From Rhabditoides inermis (lineage: Eukaryota; Nematoda; Chromadorea; Rhabditida; Rhabditidae), in NCBI GenBank assembly GCA_963966185.1, contig CAWZYM010000139.1, positions 248,001 to 312,000 on the forward strand: 64,000 bases of DNA. The letters are read 5' to 3'. The translations under genes were made by a program, and so were the position numbers. The notes under the pieces were generated by a model. It worked only from the letters and a program-made list of their open reading frames with translations, was not told where the DNA came from and searched no databases. Shown here in pieces: positions 1 to 13,755 of the stretch. Position 1 is the stretch's first letter, and the number at the start of each line of letters is the position of its first letter.

Positions 1-382
1 CCGAAACGTCTGGAAAACAATAAACAATGGTCTTCTTCGTAAAGGTAGATCGAGGTGTTCTGTCTGTGCATATTCTACGACCGAACTAGGATCGGTTGTA
101 GCTATCTGAAGTTTGACTCCTGCGAAGATACAGGACCGTTGTGTGCTCACGTTTCAAAATACATGGTGCTCTTGCCCTTGGTAGCGAGAAGACTGGGGCA
201 AGAGAAGAGAGGTAGAGAGGGGGAGGAAGAGAGAGATAAACGATAACTTTTTCATTCACAAGCACTTGTGAGAGTTGGACACAATTGCAACTGGGTCTTC
301 TATTTGCATTCAAATTGAACTTTCAGAAAAACCCGAAGTGTCTGAAAAAAAAACAATGGGCTTCTTCCTAACGTAATACGAG

Positions 383-2001
383 GTGTTCTGTCTGTGCATA
401 TTCGACGACCGATCTAGGATCGGTTGTAGCTATCTGAAGCTTGACTCCTGCAAAGATACAGGACCGTTGTGTGCTCACGTTTCAAAATACATGGTGCTCT
501 CGCCCTTGGTAGCGAGGAGACTGGGGCAAGAGAAGAGAGGGAGAGAAGGGGAGAAAGAGAGAGATGAACGATAACTTTTCATTCACAAGCACTTGTGAGA
601 GTTATACACAACTGCAACTGGGCCTTCTATTCGCATTCAAAATATACTTTTTGAAAAACCCGAATTGTCTGAAATACAATAAACAATGGTCTTTTTCGTA
701 AAGGTAGATCGAGGTGTTCTGTCTGTGCATATTCGACGACCGATCTAGGATCGGTTGTAGCTATCTGAAGCTTGACTCCTGCAAAGATACAGGACCGTTG
801 TGTGCTCACGTTTCAAAATACATGGTGCTCTCGCCCTTGGTAGCGAGGAGACTGGGGCAAGAGAAGAGAGGGAGAGAAGGGGAGAAAGAGAGAGATGAAC
901 GATAACTTTTCATTCACAAGCACTTGTGAGAGTTATACACAACTGCAACTGGGCCTTCTATTCGCATTCAAAATATACTTTTTGAAAAACCCGAAATGTT
1001 TGAAAAAACAATGGGCTTTTTCGTAACGAAAATCGATGTTTTCTGTCTGTGCATATTCGACGACCGATCTAGGATCGGTTGTAGCTATCTGAAGCTTGAC
1101 TCCTGCGAAGATACAGGACCGTTGTGTGCTCACGTTTCAAAATACATGATGCTCTCGCCCTTGGTAGCGAGGAGACTGGGGCAAGAGAAAAGAGGGAGAG
1201 AGGGGGAGAAAGAGAGAGATGAACGATAACTTTTTCTTTTAAAAGCACTTGTGAGAGTTATACACAACTGCAACTGGGTCTTCTATTCGCATTCAAAATA
1301 TACTTTTTGAAAAACCCGAAATGTTTGAAAAAACAATGGGCTTTTTCGTAACGAAAATCGATGTTTTCTGTCTGTGCATATTCGACGACCGATCTAGGAT
1401 CGGTTGTAGCTATCTGAAGCTTGACTCCTGCGAAGATACAGGACCGTTGTGTGCTCACGTTTCAAAATACATGATGCTCTCGCCCTTGGTAGCGAGGAGA
1501 CTGCTGCAAGAGAAGAGAGGGAGAGAGGGGGAGAAAGAGAGAGATGAACGATTGCTTTTTTCATTCACAAGCACTTGTGAGAGTTATACACAACTGCAAC
1601 TGGATCTTCTATTCGCATTTAAATTATACTTTTTGAAAAACCCGAAACGTCTGGAAAACAATAAACAATGGTCTTCTTCGTAAAGGTAGATCGAGGTGTT
1701 CTGTCTGTGCATATTCTACGACCGAACTAGGATCGGTTGTAGCTATCTGAAGTTTGACTCCTGCGAAGATACAGGACCGTTGTGTGCTCACGTTTCAAAA
1801 TACATGGTGCTCTTGCCCTTGGTAGCGAGAAGACTGGGGCAAGAGAAGAGAGGTAGAGAGGGGGAGGAAGAGAGAGATAAACGATAACTTTTTCATTCAC
1901 AAGCACTTGTGAGAGTTGGACACAATTGCAACTGGGTCTTCTATTTGCATTCAAATTGAACTTTCAGAAAAACCCGAAGTGTCTGAAAAAAAACAATGGG
2001 C
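383..2001 (+). repeat. 1.62-kb segment, copy 1 (pairs with 2354-3972)
   Basis: The monomers anchored at 383, 714, 1038, 1363 and 1696 recur in the same order, with the same spacings (331, 324, 325, 333), at 2354, 2685, 3009, 3334 and 3667, a shift of 1,971 bp or six monomers. Similarity in register ends where one copy continues with a CGTAACGAAA linker (near 2,002) and the other with a CCTAACGTAA linker (near 3,973). The upstream linkers at 360-382 and 2,331-2,353 also differ, so the exchange points lie in linkers. Confidence 0.8.
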
Positions 2002-2353
2002 TTTTTCGTAACGAAAATCGATGTTTTCTGTCTGTGCATATTCGACGACCGATCTAGGATCGGTTGTAGCTATCTGAAGCTTGACTCCTGCGAAGATACA
2101 GGACCGTTGTGTGCTCACGTTTCAAAATACATGATGCTCTCGCCCTTGGTAGCGAGGAGACTGCTGCAAGAGAAGAGAGGGAGAGAGGGGGAGAAAGAGA
2201 GAGATGAACGATAACTTTTCATTCACAAGCACTTGTGAGAGTTATACACAACTGCAACTGGGCCTTCTATTCGCATTCAAAATATACTTTTTGAAAAACC
2301 CGAAATGTCTGAAATACAATAAACAATGGTCTTTTTCGTAAAGGTAGATCGAG

Positions 2354-3972
2354 GTGTTCTGTCTGTGCATATTCGACGACCGATCTAGGATCGGTTGTAG
2401 CTATCTGAAGCTTGACTCCTGCAAAGATACAGGACCGTTGTGTGCTCACGTTTCAAAATACATGGTGCTCTCGCCCTTGGTAGCGAGGAGACTGGGGCAA
2501 GAGAAGAGAGGGAGAGAAGGGGAGAAAGAGAGAGATGAACGATAACTTTTCATTCACAAGCACTTGTGAGAGTTATACACAACTGCAACTGGGCCTTCTA
2601 TTCGCATTCAAAATATACTTTTTGAAAAACCCGAAATGTCTGAAATACAATAAACAATGGTCTTTTTCGTAAAGGTAGATCGAGGTGTTCTGTCTGTGCA
2701 TATTCGACGACCGATCTAGGATCGGTTGTAGCTATCTGAAGCTTGACTCCTGCAAAGATACAGGACCGTTGTGTGCTCACGTTTCAAAATACATGGTGCT
2801 CTCGCCCTTGGTAGCGAGGAGACTGGGGCAAGAGAAGAGAGGGAGAGAAGGGGAGAAAGAGAGAGATGAACGATAACTTTTCATTCACAAGCACTTGTGA
2901 GAGTTATACACAACTGCAACTGGGCCTTCTATTCGCATTCAAAATATACTTTTTGAAAAACCCGAAATGTTTGAAAAAACAATGGGCTTTTTCGTAACGA
3001 AAATCGATGTTTTCTGTCTGTGCATATTCGACGACCGATCTAGGATCGGTTGTAGCTATCTGAAGCTTGACTCCTGCGAAGATACAGGACCGTTGTGTGC
3101 TCACGTTTCAAAATACATGATGCTCTCGCCCTTGGTAGCGAGGAGACTGGGGCAAGAGAAAAGAGGGAGAGAGGGGGAGAAAGAGAGAGATGAACGATAA
3201 CTTTTTCTTTTAAAAGCACTTGTGAGAGTTATACACAACTGCAACTGGGTCTTCTATTCGCATTCAAAATATACTTTTTGAAAAACCCGAAATGTTTGAA
3301 AAAACAATGAGCTTTTTCGTAACGAAAATCGATGTTTTCTGTCTGTGCATATTCGACGACCGATCTAGGATCGGTTGTAGCTATCTGAAGCTTGACTCCT
3401 GCGAAGATACAGGACCGTTGTGTGCTCACGTTTCAAAATACATGATGCTCTCGCCCTTGGTAGCGAGGAGACTGCTGCAAGAGAAGAGAGGGAGAGAGGG
3501 GGAGAAAGAGAGAGATGAACGATTGCTTTTTTCATTCACAAGCACTTGTGAGAGTTATACACAACTGCAACTGGATCTTCTATTCGCATTTAAATTATAC
3601 TTTTTGAAAAACCCGAAACGTCTGGAAAACAATAAACAATGGTCTTCTTCGTAAAGGTAGATCGAGGTGTTCTGTCTGTGCATATTCTACGACCGAACTA
3701 GGATCGGTTGTAGCTATCTGAAGTTTGACTCCTGCGAAGATACAGGACCGTTGTGTGCTCACGTTTCAAAATACATGGTGCTCTTGCCCTTGGTAGCGAG
3801 AAGACTGGGGCAAGAGAAGAGAGGTAGAGAGGGGGAGGAAGAGAGAGATAAACGATAACTTTTTCATTCACAAGCACTTGTGAGAGTTGGACACAATTGC
3901 AACTGGGTCTTCTATTTGCATTCAAATTGAACTTTCAGAAAAACCCGAAGTGTCTGAAAAAAAACAATGGGC
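2354..3972 (+). repeat. 1.62-kb segment, copy 2
   Basis: This is the second copy of the segment at 383-2001, with only scattered substitutions seen, such as A for G near 3,310 and CGAAATG for CGAATTG near 2,634. It overlaps the start of the larger duplicated segment beginning near 3,150, showing that duplications here are nested rather than end to end. Confidence 0.78.
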
Positions 3973-6900
3973 TTCTTCCTAACGTAATACGAGGTGTTCT
4001 GTCTGTGCATATTCGACGACCGATCTAGGATCGGTTGTAGCTATCTGAAGCTTGACTCCTGCAAAGATACAGGACCGTTGTGTGCTCACGTTTCAAAATA
4101 CATGGTGCTCTCGCCCTTGGTAGCGAGGAGACTGGGGCAAGAGAAGAGAGGGAGAGAAGGGGAGAAAGAGAGAGATGAACGATAACTTTTCATTCACAAG
4201 CACTTGTGAGAGTTATACACAACTGCAACTGGGCCTTCTATTCGCATTCAAAATCAACTTTTTGAAAAACCCGAAATGTCTGAAATACAATAAACAATGG
4301 TCTTTTTCGTAAAGGTAGATCGAGGTGTTCTGTCTGTGCATATTCGACGACCGATCTAGGATCGGTTGTAGCTATCTGAAGCTTGACTCCTGCAAAGATA
4401 CAGGACCGTTGTGTGCTCACGTTTCAAAATACATGGTGCTCTCGCCCTTGGTAGCGAGGAGACTGGGGCAAGAGAAGAGAGGGAGAGAGGGGGAGAAAGA
4501 GAGAGATGAACGATAACTTTTTCATTCACAAGCACTTGTGAGAGTTATACACAACTGCAATTGGATCTTCTATTCGCATTCAAATTATACTTTTTTTGAA
4601 AAACCCGAAATGTCTGAAAAAAACATTGGGCTTTTTAGTAAAGGTAGATCGAGGTGTTCTGTCTGTGCATATTCGACGACCGATCTAGGATCGGTTGTAG
4701 CTATCTGAAGCTTGACTTCTGCGAAAATACAGGACCGTTGTGTGCTCACGTTTCAAAATACATGGTACTCTCGCCCTTGGTAGCGAGGAGACTGGGGCAA
4801 GGGAAGAGAGGGAGAGAAGGGGAGAAAGAGAGAGATGAACGATAACTTTTTCATTCACAAGCACTTGTGAGAGTTATACACAACTGCGATTGAGTCTTCT
4901 ATTCGCATTCAAATTATACTTTTTAGAAAAACCGAAATGTCTGAAAAAAACATTGGGCTTTTTCGTAACGAAAATCGATGTGTTCTGTCTGTGCATATAC
5001 GACGACCGATCTAGGATCGGTTGTATCTCTTTGAAGCTTGACTCCTGCGAAGATAAAGGACCGTTGTGTGCTCACGTTTCAAAATACATGGTGCTCTCGC
5101 CCTTGGTAGCGAGGAGACTGGGGCAAGAGAAGAGAGGGAGAGAGGGGGAGGGGGAGAAAGAGAGAGATGAACAAAAACTTTTTCATTCAAAAGCACTTGT
5201 GAGAGTTATACACAACTGCAACTGGGTCTTCTATTCGCATTCAAAATATACTTTTTGAAAAACCCGAAATGTTTGAAATACAATAAACAATGGTCTTCTT
5301 CGTAAAGGTAGATCGAGGTGTTCTGTCTGTGCATATTCGACGACCGATCTATAATCGGTTGTATCTATCTGAAGCTTGACTCCTGCGAAAATACAGGACC
5401 GTTGTGTGCTCACGTTTCAAAATACATGGTGCTCTCGCCCTTTGTAGCGAGGAGACTGGGGCGAGAGAAGAGAGGTAAAGAGGGGGAGAAAGAGAGAGAT
5501 AAACGATAACTTTTTCATTCACAAGCACTTGTGAGAGTTGAACACAACTGCAACTGGGTCTTCTATTTGCATTCAAATTATACTTTCTGAAAAACCCGAA
5601 ATGTCTGAAAAAAACAATGGGCTTCTTCCTAACGTAAATCGAAGTGTTCTGTCTGTGCATTTTCGACGACCGATCTAGGATCGGTTGTAGCTATCTGAAG
5701 CTTGACTCCTGCGAAGATACAGGACCGTTGTGTGCTCACGTTTCAAAATACATGGTGCTCTCGCCCTTGGTAGCGAGAAGACTGGGGCAAGAGAAGAGAG
5801 GGAGAGAGGGGGAGAAAGAGAGAGATGAACGATAACTTTTTCATTCGATAGCACTTGTGAGAGTTATACACAACTGCAACTGGATCTTCTATTCGCATTT
5901 AAATTATACTTTTTGAAAAACCCGAAACGTCTGGAAAACAATAAACAATGGTCTTCTTCGTAAAGGTAAATCGAGGTGTTCTGTCTGTGCATATTCGACG
6001 ACCGATCTAGGAACGGTTGTATTTATCTGAAGCTTGATTCCTGCGAAGATACAGGACCGTTGTGTGCTCACGTTTCAAAATACATGGTGCTCTCGCCCTT
6101 GGTAGCGTGTAGCGAGGAGACTGGGGCAAGGGAAGAGAGGGAGAGAGGGGGAGAAAGAGAAAGATGAACGATAACTTTTTCATTCAATAGCACTTGTGAA
6201 AGTTTTACACAACTGCGATTGAGTCTTCTATTCGCATTTAAATTATACTTTTTGAAAAACCCGAAACGTCTGAAAAAAACATTGGGCTTTTTCGTAACGA
6301 AAATCGATGTGTTCTGTCTGTGCATATTCGACGACCGATCTAGGATCGGTTGTTTCTCTTTGAAGCTTGACTCCTGCGAAGATACAGGACCGTTGTGTGC
6401 TCACGTTTCAAAATACATGGTGCTCTCGCCCTTGGTAGCGAGGAGACTGGGGCAAGAGAAGAGAGGGAGAGAGGGGGAGAAAAAGAGAGATGAACGATAA
6501 CTTTTTCATTCAAAGCACTTGTGAGAGTTATACACAACTGCAATTGGATCTTCTATTCGCATTCAAATTATACTTTTTAGAAAAACCGAAATGTCTGAAA
6601 AAAAACATTGGGCTTTTTCGTAAAGGTAGATCAAGGTGTTCTGTCTGTGCATTTTCGACGACCGATCTAGGATCGGTTGTAGCTATCTGAAGCTTGACTC
6701 CTGCATAGTTACAGGACCGTTGTGTGCTCACGTTTCAAAATACATGGTGCTCTCGCCCTTGGTAGCGAGGAGACTGGGGCAAGAGAAGAGATAACTTTTC
6801 ATTCACAAGCACTTGTGAGAGTTATACACAACTGCAACTGGGTCTTCTATTCGCATTCAAAAAATACTTTTTGAAAAACCCGAAATGTTCGAAATACAAT

Positions 6901-7530
6901 AAACAATGGTCTTCTTCGTAAAGGTAGATCGAGGTGTTCTGTCTGTGCATATTCGACGACCGAACTAGGATCGGTTGTAGCTATCTGAAGCTTGACTCCT
7001 GCGAAGATACGGGACCGTTGTGTGCTCACGTTTCAAAATACATGGTGCTCTCGCCATTGGTAGCGAGGAGACTGGGGCAAGGGAAGAGAGGGATAGAAGG
7101 GGAGAAAGAGAGAGATGAACGATAACTTTTTCATTCACAAGCACTTGTGAGAGTTATACACAACTGCGATTGAGTCTTCTATTCGCATTCAAATTATACT
7201 TTTTAGAAAAACCGAAATGTCTGAAAAAACATTGGGCTTTTTCGTAACGAAAATCGATGTGTTCTGTCTGTGCATATTCGACGACCGATCTAGGATCGGT
7301 TGTATCTCTTTAAAGCTTGACTCCTGCGAAGACACAAGACCGTTGTGTGCTCACGTTTCAAAATACATGGTGCTCTTGCCCTTGGTAGCGAGGAGACTGG
7401 GGCAAGAGAAAAGAGGGAGAGAGGGGGAGAAAGAGAGAGATGAACGATTGCTTTTTTCATTCACAAGCACTTGTGAGAGTTATACACAACTGCAACTGGG
7501 TCTTCTATTCGCATTCAAATTATACTTTTT
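3150..7530 (+). repeat. 4.4-kb duplicated segment, copy 1
   Basis: The monomers anchored at 3334, 3667, 3994, 4325, 4654, 4980, 5318, 5644, 5976, 6309, 6636, 6934 and 7259 recur in order 6,225-6,226 bp downstream. Shared rare features confirm the pairing. These are the 338-bp spacing at 4980-5318, the TATAATCGG dyad variant near 5,350, a 7-bp GTAGCGT insertion near 6,106, and the purine-tract deletion near 6,790. The match ends near 7,530, where the linker type changes. A single-base deletion in AAGCTTGAC near 7,644 lies just outside. Confidence 0.82.
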
Positions 7531-9375
7531 GAAAAACCCGAAATGTATGAAAAAAACAATGGGCTTTTTCGTAACGAAAATCGATGTTTTCTGTCTGTGC
7601 ATATTCGACGACCGATCTAGGATCGGTTGTAGCTATCTGAAGCTGACTCCTGCGAAGATACAGGACCGTTGTGTGCTCACGTTTCAAAATACATGGTGCT
7701 CTTGCCCTTGGTAGCGAGGAGACTGGGGCAAGAGAAAAGAGGGAGAGAGGGGGAGAAAGAGAGAGATGAACGATTGCTTTTTTCATTCACAAGCACTTGT
7801 GAGAGTTATACACAACTGCAACTGGGTCTTCTATTCGCATTCAAATTATACTTTTTGAAAAACCCGAAATGATGAAAAAAACAATGGGCTTTTTCGTAAC
7901 GAAAATCGATGTTTTCTGTCTGTGCATATTCGACGACCGATCTAGGATCGGTTGTAGCTATCTGAAGCTTGACTCCTGCGAAGATACAGGACCGTTGTGT
8001 GCTCACGTTTCAAAATACATGATGCTCTCGCCCTTGGTAGCGAGGAGACTGCTGCAAGAGAAGAGAGGGAGAGAGGGGGAGAAAGAGAGAGATGAACGAT
8101 TGCTTTTTTCATTCACAAGCACTTGTGAGAGTTATACACAACTGCAACTGGATCTTCTATTCGCATTTAAATTATACTTTTTGAAAAACCCGAAACGTCT
8201 GGAAAACAATAAACAATGGTCTTCTTCGTAAAGGTAGATCGAGGTGTTCTGTCTGTGCATATTCTACGACCGAACTAGGATCGGTTGTAGCTATCTGAAG
8301 TTTGACTCCTGCGAAGATACAGGACCGTTGTGTGCTCACGTTTCAAAATACATGGTGCTCTTGCCCTTGGTAGCGAGAAGACTGGGGCAAGAGAAGAGAG
8401 GTAGAGAGGGGGAGGAAGAGAGAGATAAACGATAACTTTTTCATTCACAAGCACTTGTGAGAGTTGGACACAACTGCAACTGGGTCTTCTATTTGCATTC
8501 AAATTGAACTTTCAGAAAAACCCGAAGTGTCTGAAAAAAAACAATGGGCTTCTTCCTAACGTAATACGAGGTGTTCTGTCTGTGCATATTCGACGACCGA
8601 TCTAGGATCGGTTGTAGCTATCTGAAGCTTGACTCCTGCAAAGATACAGGACCGTTGTGTGCTCACGTTTCAAAATACATGGTGCTCTCGCCCTTGGTAG
8701 CGAGGAGACTGAGGCAAGAGAAGAGAGGGAGAGAGGGGGAGGGGGAGAAAGAGAGAGATGAACGATAACTTTTTCATTCAAAAGCACTTGTGAGAGTTAT
8801 ACACAACTGCAACTGGGTCTTCTATTCGCATTCAAAATATACTTTTTGAAAAACCCGAAATGTTTGAAATACAATAAACAATGGTCTTTTTCGTAAAGGT
8901 AGATCGAGGTGTTCTGTCTGTGCATATTCGACGACCGATCTATAATCGGTTGTATCTATCTGAAGCTTGACTCCTGCGAAGATACAGGACCGTTGTGTGC
9001 TCACGTTTCAAAATACATGGTGCTCTCGCCCTTTGTAGCGAGGAGACTGGGGCGAGAGAAGAGAGGTAAAGAGGGGGAGAAAGAGAGAGATAAACGATAA
9101 CTTTTTCATTCACAAGCACTTGTGAAAGTTGAACACAACTGCAACTGGGTCTTCTATTTGCATTCAAATTATACTTTCAGAAAAACCCGAAGTGTCTGAA
9201 AAAAACAATGGGCTTCTTCCTAACGTAATACGAGGTGTTCTGTCTGTGCATATTCGACGACCGATCTAGGATCGGTTGTAGCTATCTGAAGCTTGACTCC
9301 TGCAAAGATACAGGACCGTTGTGTGCTCACGTTTCAAAATACATGGTGCTCTTGCCCTTGGTAGCGAGGAGACTG
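7531..9375 (+). repeat. Satellite monomers between the two 4.4-kb copies
   Basis: Six monomer anchors (7586, 7911, 8244, 8571, 8909, 9235) separate the two large copies. They are mosaics of types seen elsewhere. The 8244 monomer resembles those at 1696, 3667 and 9892, and the 8909 monomer resembles those at 5318 and 11544. No non-satellite sequence is present. Confidence 0.8.
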
Positions 9376-12300
9376 GGGCAAGAGAAAAGAGGGAGAGAGG
9401 GGGAGAAAGAGAGAGATGAACGATAACTTTTTCTTTTAAAAGCACTTGTGAGAGTTATACACAACTGCAACTGGGTCTTCTATTCGCATTCAAAATATAC
9501 TTTTTGAAAAACCCGAAATGTTTGAAAAACAATGGGCTTTTTCGTAACGAAAATCGATGTTTTCTGTCTGTGCATATTCGACGACCGATCTAGGATCGGT
9601 TGTAGCTATCTGAAGCTTGACTCCTGCGAAGATACAGGACCGTTGTGTGCTCACGTTTCAAAATACATGATGCTCTCGCCCTTGGTAGCGAGGAGACTGC
9701 TGCAAGAGAAGAGAGGGAGAGAGGGGGAGAAAGAGAGAGATGAACGATTGCTTTTTTCATTCACAAGCACTTGTGAGAGTTATACACAACTGCAACTGGA
9801 TCTTCTATTCGCATTTAAATTATACTTTTTGAAAAACCCGAAACGTCTGGAAAACAATAAACAATGGTCTTCTTCGTAAAGGTAGATCGAGGTGTTCTGT
9901 CTGTGCATATTCTACGACCGATCTAGGATCGGTTGTAGCTATCTGAAGTTTGACTCCTGCGAAGATACAGGACCGTTGTGTGCTCACGTTTCAAAATACA
10001 TGGTGCTCTTGCCCTTGGTAGCGAGAAGACTGGGGCAAGAGAAGAGAGGTAGAGAGGGGGAGGAAGAGAGAGATAAACGATAACTTTTTCATTCACAAGC
10101 ACTTGTGAGAGTTGGACACAATTGCAACTGGGTCTTCTATTTGCATTCAAATTGAACTTTCAGAAAAACCCGAAGTGTCTGAAAAAAAACAATGGGCTTC
10201 TTCCTAACGTAATACGAGGTGTTCTGTCTGTGCATATTCGACGACCGATCTAGGATCGGTTGTAGCTATCTGAAGCTTGACTCCTGCAAAGATACAGGAC
10301 CGTTGTGTGCTCACGTTTCAAAATACATGGTGCTCTCGCCCTTGGTAGCGAGGAGACTGGGGCAAGAGAAGAGAGGGAGAGAAGGGGAGAAAGAGAGAGA
10401 TGAACGATAACTTTTCATTCACAAGCACTTGTGAGAGTTATACACAACTGCAACTGGGCCTTCTATTCGCATTCAAAATATACTTTTTGAAAAACCCGAA
10501 ATGTCTGAAATACAATAAACAATGGTCTTTTTCGTAAAGGTAGATCGAGGTGTTCTGTCTGTGCATATTCGACGACCGATCTAGGATCGGTTGTAGCTAT
10601 CTGAAGCTTGACTCCTGCAAAGATACAGGACCGTTGTGTGCTCACGTTTCAAAATACATGGTGCTCTCGCCCTTGGTAGCGAGGAGACTGGGGCAAGAGA
10701 AGAGAGGGAGAGAGGGGGAGAAAGAGAGAGATGAACGATAACTTTTTCATTCACAAGCACTTGTGAGAGTTATACACAACTGCAATTGGATCTTCTATTC
10801 GCACTCAAATTATACTTTTTTTTGAAAAACCCGAAATGTCTGAAAAAAACATTGGGCTTTTTCGTAAAGGTAGATCGAGGTGTTCTGTCTGTGCATATTC
10901 GACGACCGATCTAGGATCGGTTGTAGCTATCTGAAGCTTGACTTCTGCGAAAATACAGGACCGTTGTGTGCTCACGTTTCAAAATACATGGTACTCTCGC
11001 CCTTGGTAGCGAGGAGACTGGGGCAAGGGAAGAGAGGGAGAGAAGGGGAGAAAGAGAGAGATGAACGATAACTTTTTCATTCACAAGCACTTGTGAGAGT
11101 TATACACAACTGCGATTGAGTCTTCTATTCGCATTCAAATTATACTTTTTAGAAAAACCGAAATGTCTGAAAAAAACATTGGGCTTTTTCGTAACGAAAA
11201 TCGATGTGTTCTGTCTGTGCATATACGACGACCGATCTAGGATCGGTTGTATCTTTTTGAAGCTTGACTCCTGCGAAGATAAAGGACCGTTGTGTGCTCA
11301 CGTTTCAAAATACATGGTGCTCTCGCCCTTGGTAGCGAGGAGACTGGGGCAAGAGAAGAGAAGGAGAGAGGGGGAGGGGGAGAAAGAGAGAGATGAACGA
11401 TAACTTTTTCATTCAAAAGCACTTGTGAGAGTTATACACAACTGCAACTGGGTCTTCTATTCGCATTCAAAATATACTTTTTGAAAAACCCGAAATGTTT
11501 GAAATACAATAAACAATGGTCTTCTTCGTAAAGGTAGATCGAGGTGTTCTGTCTGTGCATATTCGACGACCGATCTATAATCGGTTGTATCTATCTGAAG
11601 CTTGACTCCTGCGAAAATACAGGACCGTTGTGTGCTCACGTTTCAAAATACATGGTGCTCTCGCCCTTTGTAGCGAGGAGACTGGGGCGAGAGAAGAGAG
11701 GTAAAGAGGGGGAGAAAGAGAGAGATAAACGATAACTTTTTCATTCACAAGCACTTGTGAGAGTTGAACACAACTGCAACTGGGTCTTCTATTTGCATTC
11801 AAATAATACTTTCTGAAAAACCCGAAATGTCTGAAAAAAACAATGGGCTTCTTCCTAACGTAAATCGAAGTGTTCTGTCTGTGCATTTTCGACGACCGAT
11901 CTAGGATCGGTTGTAGCTATCTGAAGCTTGACTCCTGCGAAGATACAGGACCGTTGTGTGCTCACGTTTCAAAATACATGGTGCTCTCGCCCTTGGTAGC
12001 GAGAAGACTGGGGCAAGAGAAGAGAGGGAGAGAGGGGGAGAAAGAGAGAGATGAACGATAACTTTTTCATTCGATAGCACTTGTGAGAGTTATACACAAC
12101 TGCAACTGGATCTTCTATTCGCATTTAAATTATACTTTTTGAAAAACCCGAAACGTCTGGAAAACAATAAACAATGGTCTTCTTCGTAAAGGTAAATCGA
12201 GGTGTTCTGTCTGTGCATATTCGACGACCGATCTAGGAACGGTTGTATTTATCTGAAGCTTGATTCCTGCGAAGATACAGGACCGTTGTGTGCTCACGTT

Positions 12301-13755
12301 TCAAAATACATGGTGCTCTCGCCCTTGGTAGCGTGTAGCGAGGAGACTGGGGCAAGGGAAGAGAGGGAGAGAGGGGGAGAAAGAGAAAGATGAACGATAA
12401 CTTTTTCATTCAAAAGCACTTGTGAAAGTTTTACACAACTGCGATTGAGTCTTCTATTCGCATTTAAATTATACTTTTTGAAAAACCCGAAACGTCTGAA
12501 AAAAACATTGGGCTTTTTCGTAACGAAAATCGATGTGTTCTGTCTGTGCATATTCGACGACCGATCTAGGATCGGTTGTTTCTCTTTGAAGCTTGACTCC
12601 TGCGAAGATACAGGACCGTTGTGTGCTCACGTTTCAAAATACATGGTGCTCTCGCCCTTGGTAGCGAGGAGACTGGGGCAAGAGAAGAGAGGGAGAGAGG
12701 GGGAGAAAAAGAGAGATGAACGATAACTTTTTCATTCAAAGCACTTGTGAGAGTTATACACAACTGCAATTGGATCTTCTATTCGCATTCAAATTATACT
12801 TTTTAGAAAAACCGAAATGTCTGAAAAAAAACATTGGGCTTTTTCGTAAAGGTAGATCAAGGTGTTCTGTCTGTGCATTTTCGACGACCGATCTAGGATC
12901 GGTTGTAGCTATCTGAAGCTTGACTCCTGCATAGTTACAGGACCGTTGTGTGCTCACGTTTCAAAATACATGGTGCTCTCGCCCTTGGTAGCGAGGAGAC
13001 TGGGGCAAGAGAAGAGATAACTTTTCATTCACAAGCACTTGTGAGAGTTATACACAACTGCAACTGGGTCTTCTATTCGCATTCAAAAAATACTTTTTGA
13101 AAAACCCGAAATGTTCGAAATACAATAAACAATGGTCTTCTTCGTAAAGGTAGATCGAGGTGTTCTGTCTGTGCATATTCGACGACCGAACTAGGATCGG
13201 TTGTAGCTATCTGAAGCTTGACTCCTGCGAAGAAACGGGACCGTTGTGTGCTCACGTTTCAAAATACATGGTGCTCTCGCCATTGGTAGCGAGGAGACTG
13301 GGGCAAGGGAAGAGAGGGATAGAGGGGGAGAAAGAGAGAGATGAACGATAACTTTTTCATTCACAAGCACTTGTGAGAGTTATACACAACTGCGATTGAG
13401 TCTTCTATTCGCATTCAAATTATACTTTTTAGAAAAACCGAAATGTCTGAAAAAACATTGGGCTTTTTCGTAACGAAAATCGATGTGTTCTGTCTGTGCA
13501 TATTCGACGACCGATCTAGGATCGGTTGTATCTCTTTAAAGCTTGACTCCTGCGAAGATACAGGACCGTTGTGTGCTCACGTTTCAAAATACATGGTGCT
13601 CTTGCCCTTGGTAGCGAGGAGACTGGGGCAAGAGAAAAGAGGGAGAGAGGGGAAGAAAGAGAGAGATGAACGATTGCTTTTTTCATTCACAAGCACTTGT
13701 GAGAGTTATACACAACTGCAACTGGGTCTTCTATTCGCATTCAAATTATACTTTT
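9376..13755 (+). repeat. 4.4-kb duplicated segment, copy 2
   Basis: This is the second copy of 3150-7530 at a shift of 6,225-6,226 bp. The one-base change in shift arises near 10,815, where a T run is longer. The same rare markers recur: the TATAATCGG dyad near 11,576, the GTAGCGT insertion near 12,332 and the purine-tract deletion near 13,017. The register is lost near 13,755, where the linker switches to the AATACAATAAACAATGG type. Confidence 0.82.

Noticed and set aside
55..246. A 63-codon open frame repeated in nearly every monomer (and longer versions such as 7217-7714) as a gene family or repeat protein
   Set aside because: The usual first codon is GTG, or GTT in the longer N-linker forms. 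Neighbouring copies are mostly out of frame with each other because monomers are 331 bp. Differences between copies mostly change the residue. A one-base deletion near 7,644 and the 33- and 37-bp deletions disregard any frame as a whole. Openness in all copies is explained by repeat homogeneity.
86..313. Minus-strand frames of 60-130 codons in each monomer
   Set aside because: These are the same repeat artefact; their low-complexity middle is just the complement of the purine tract.
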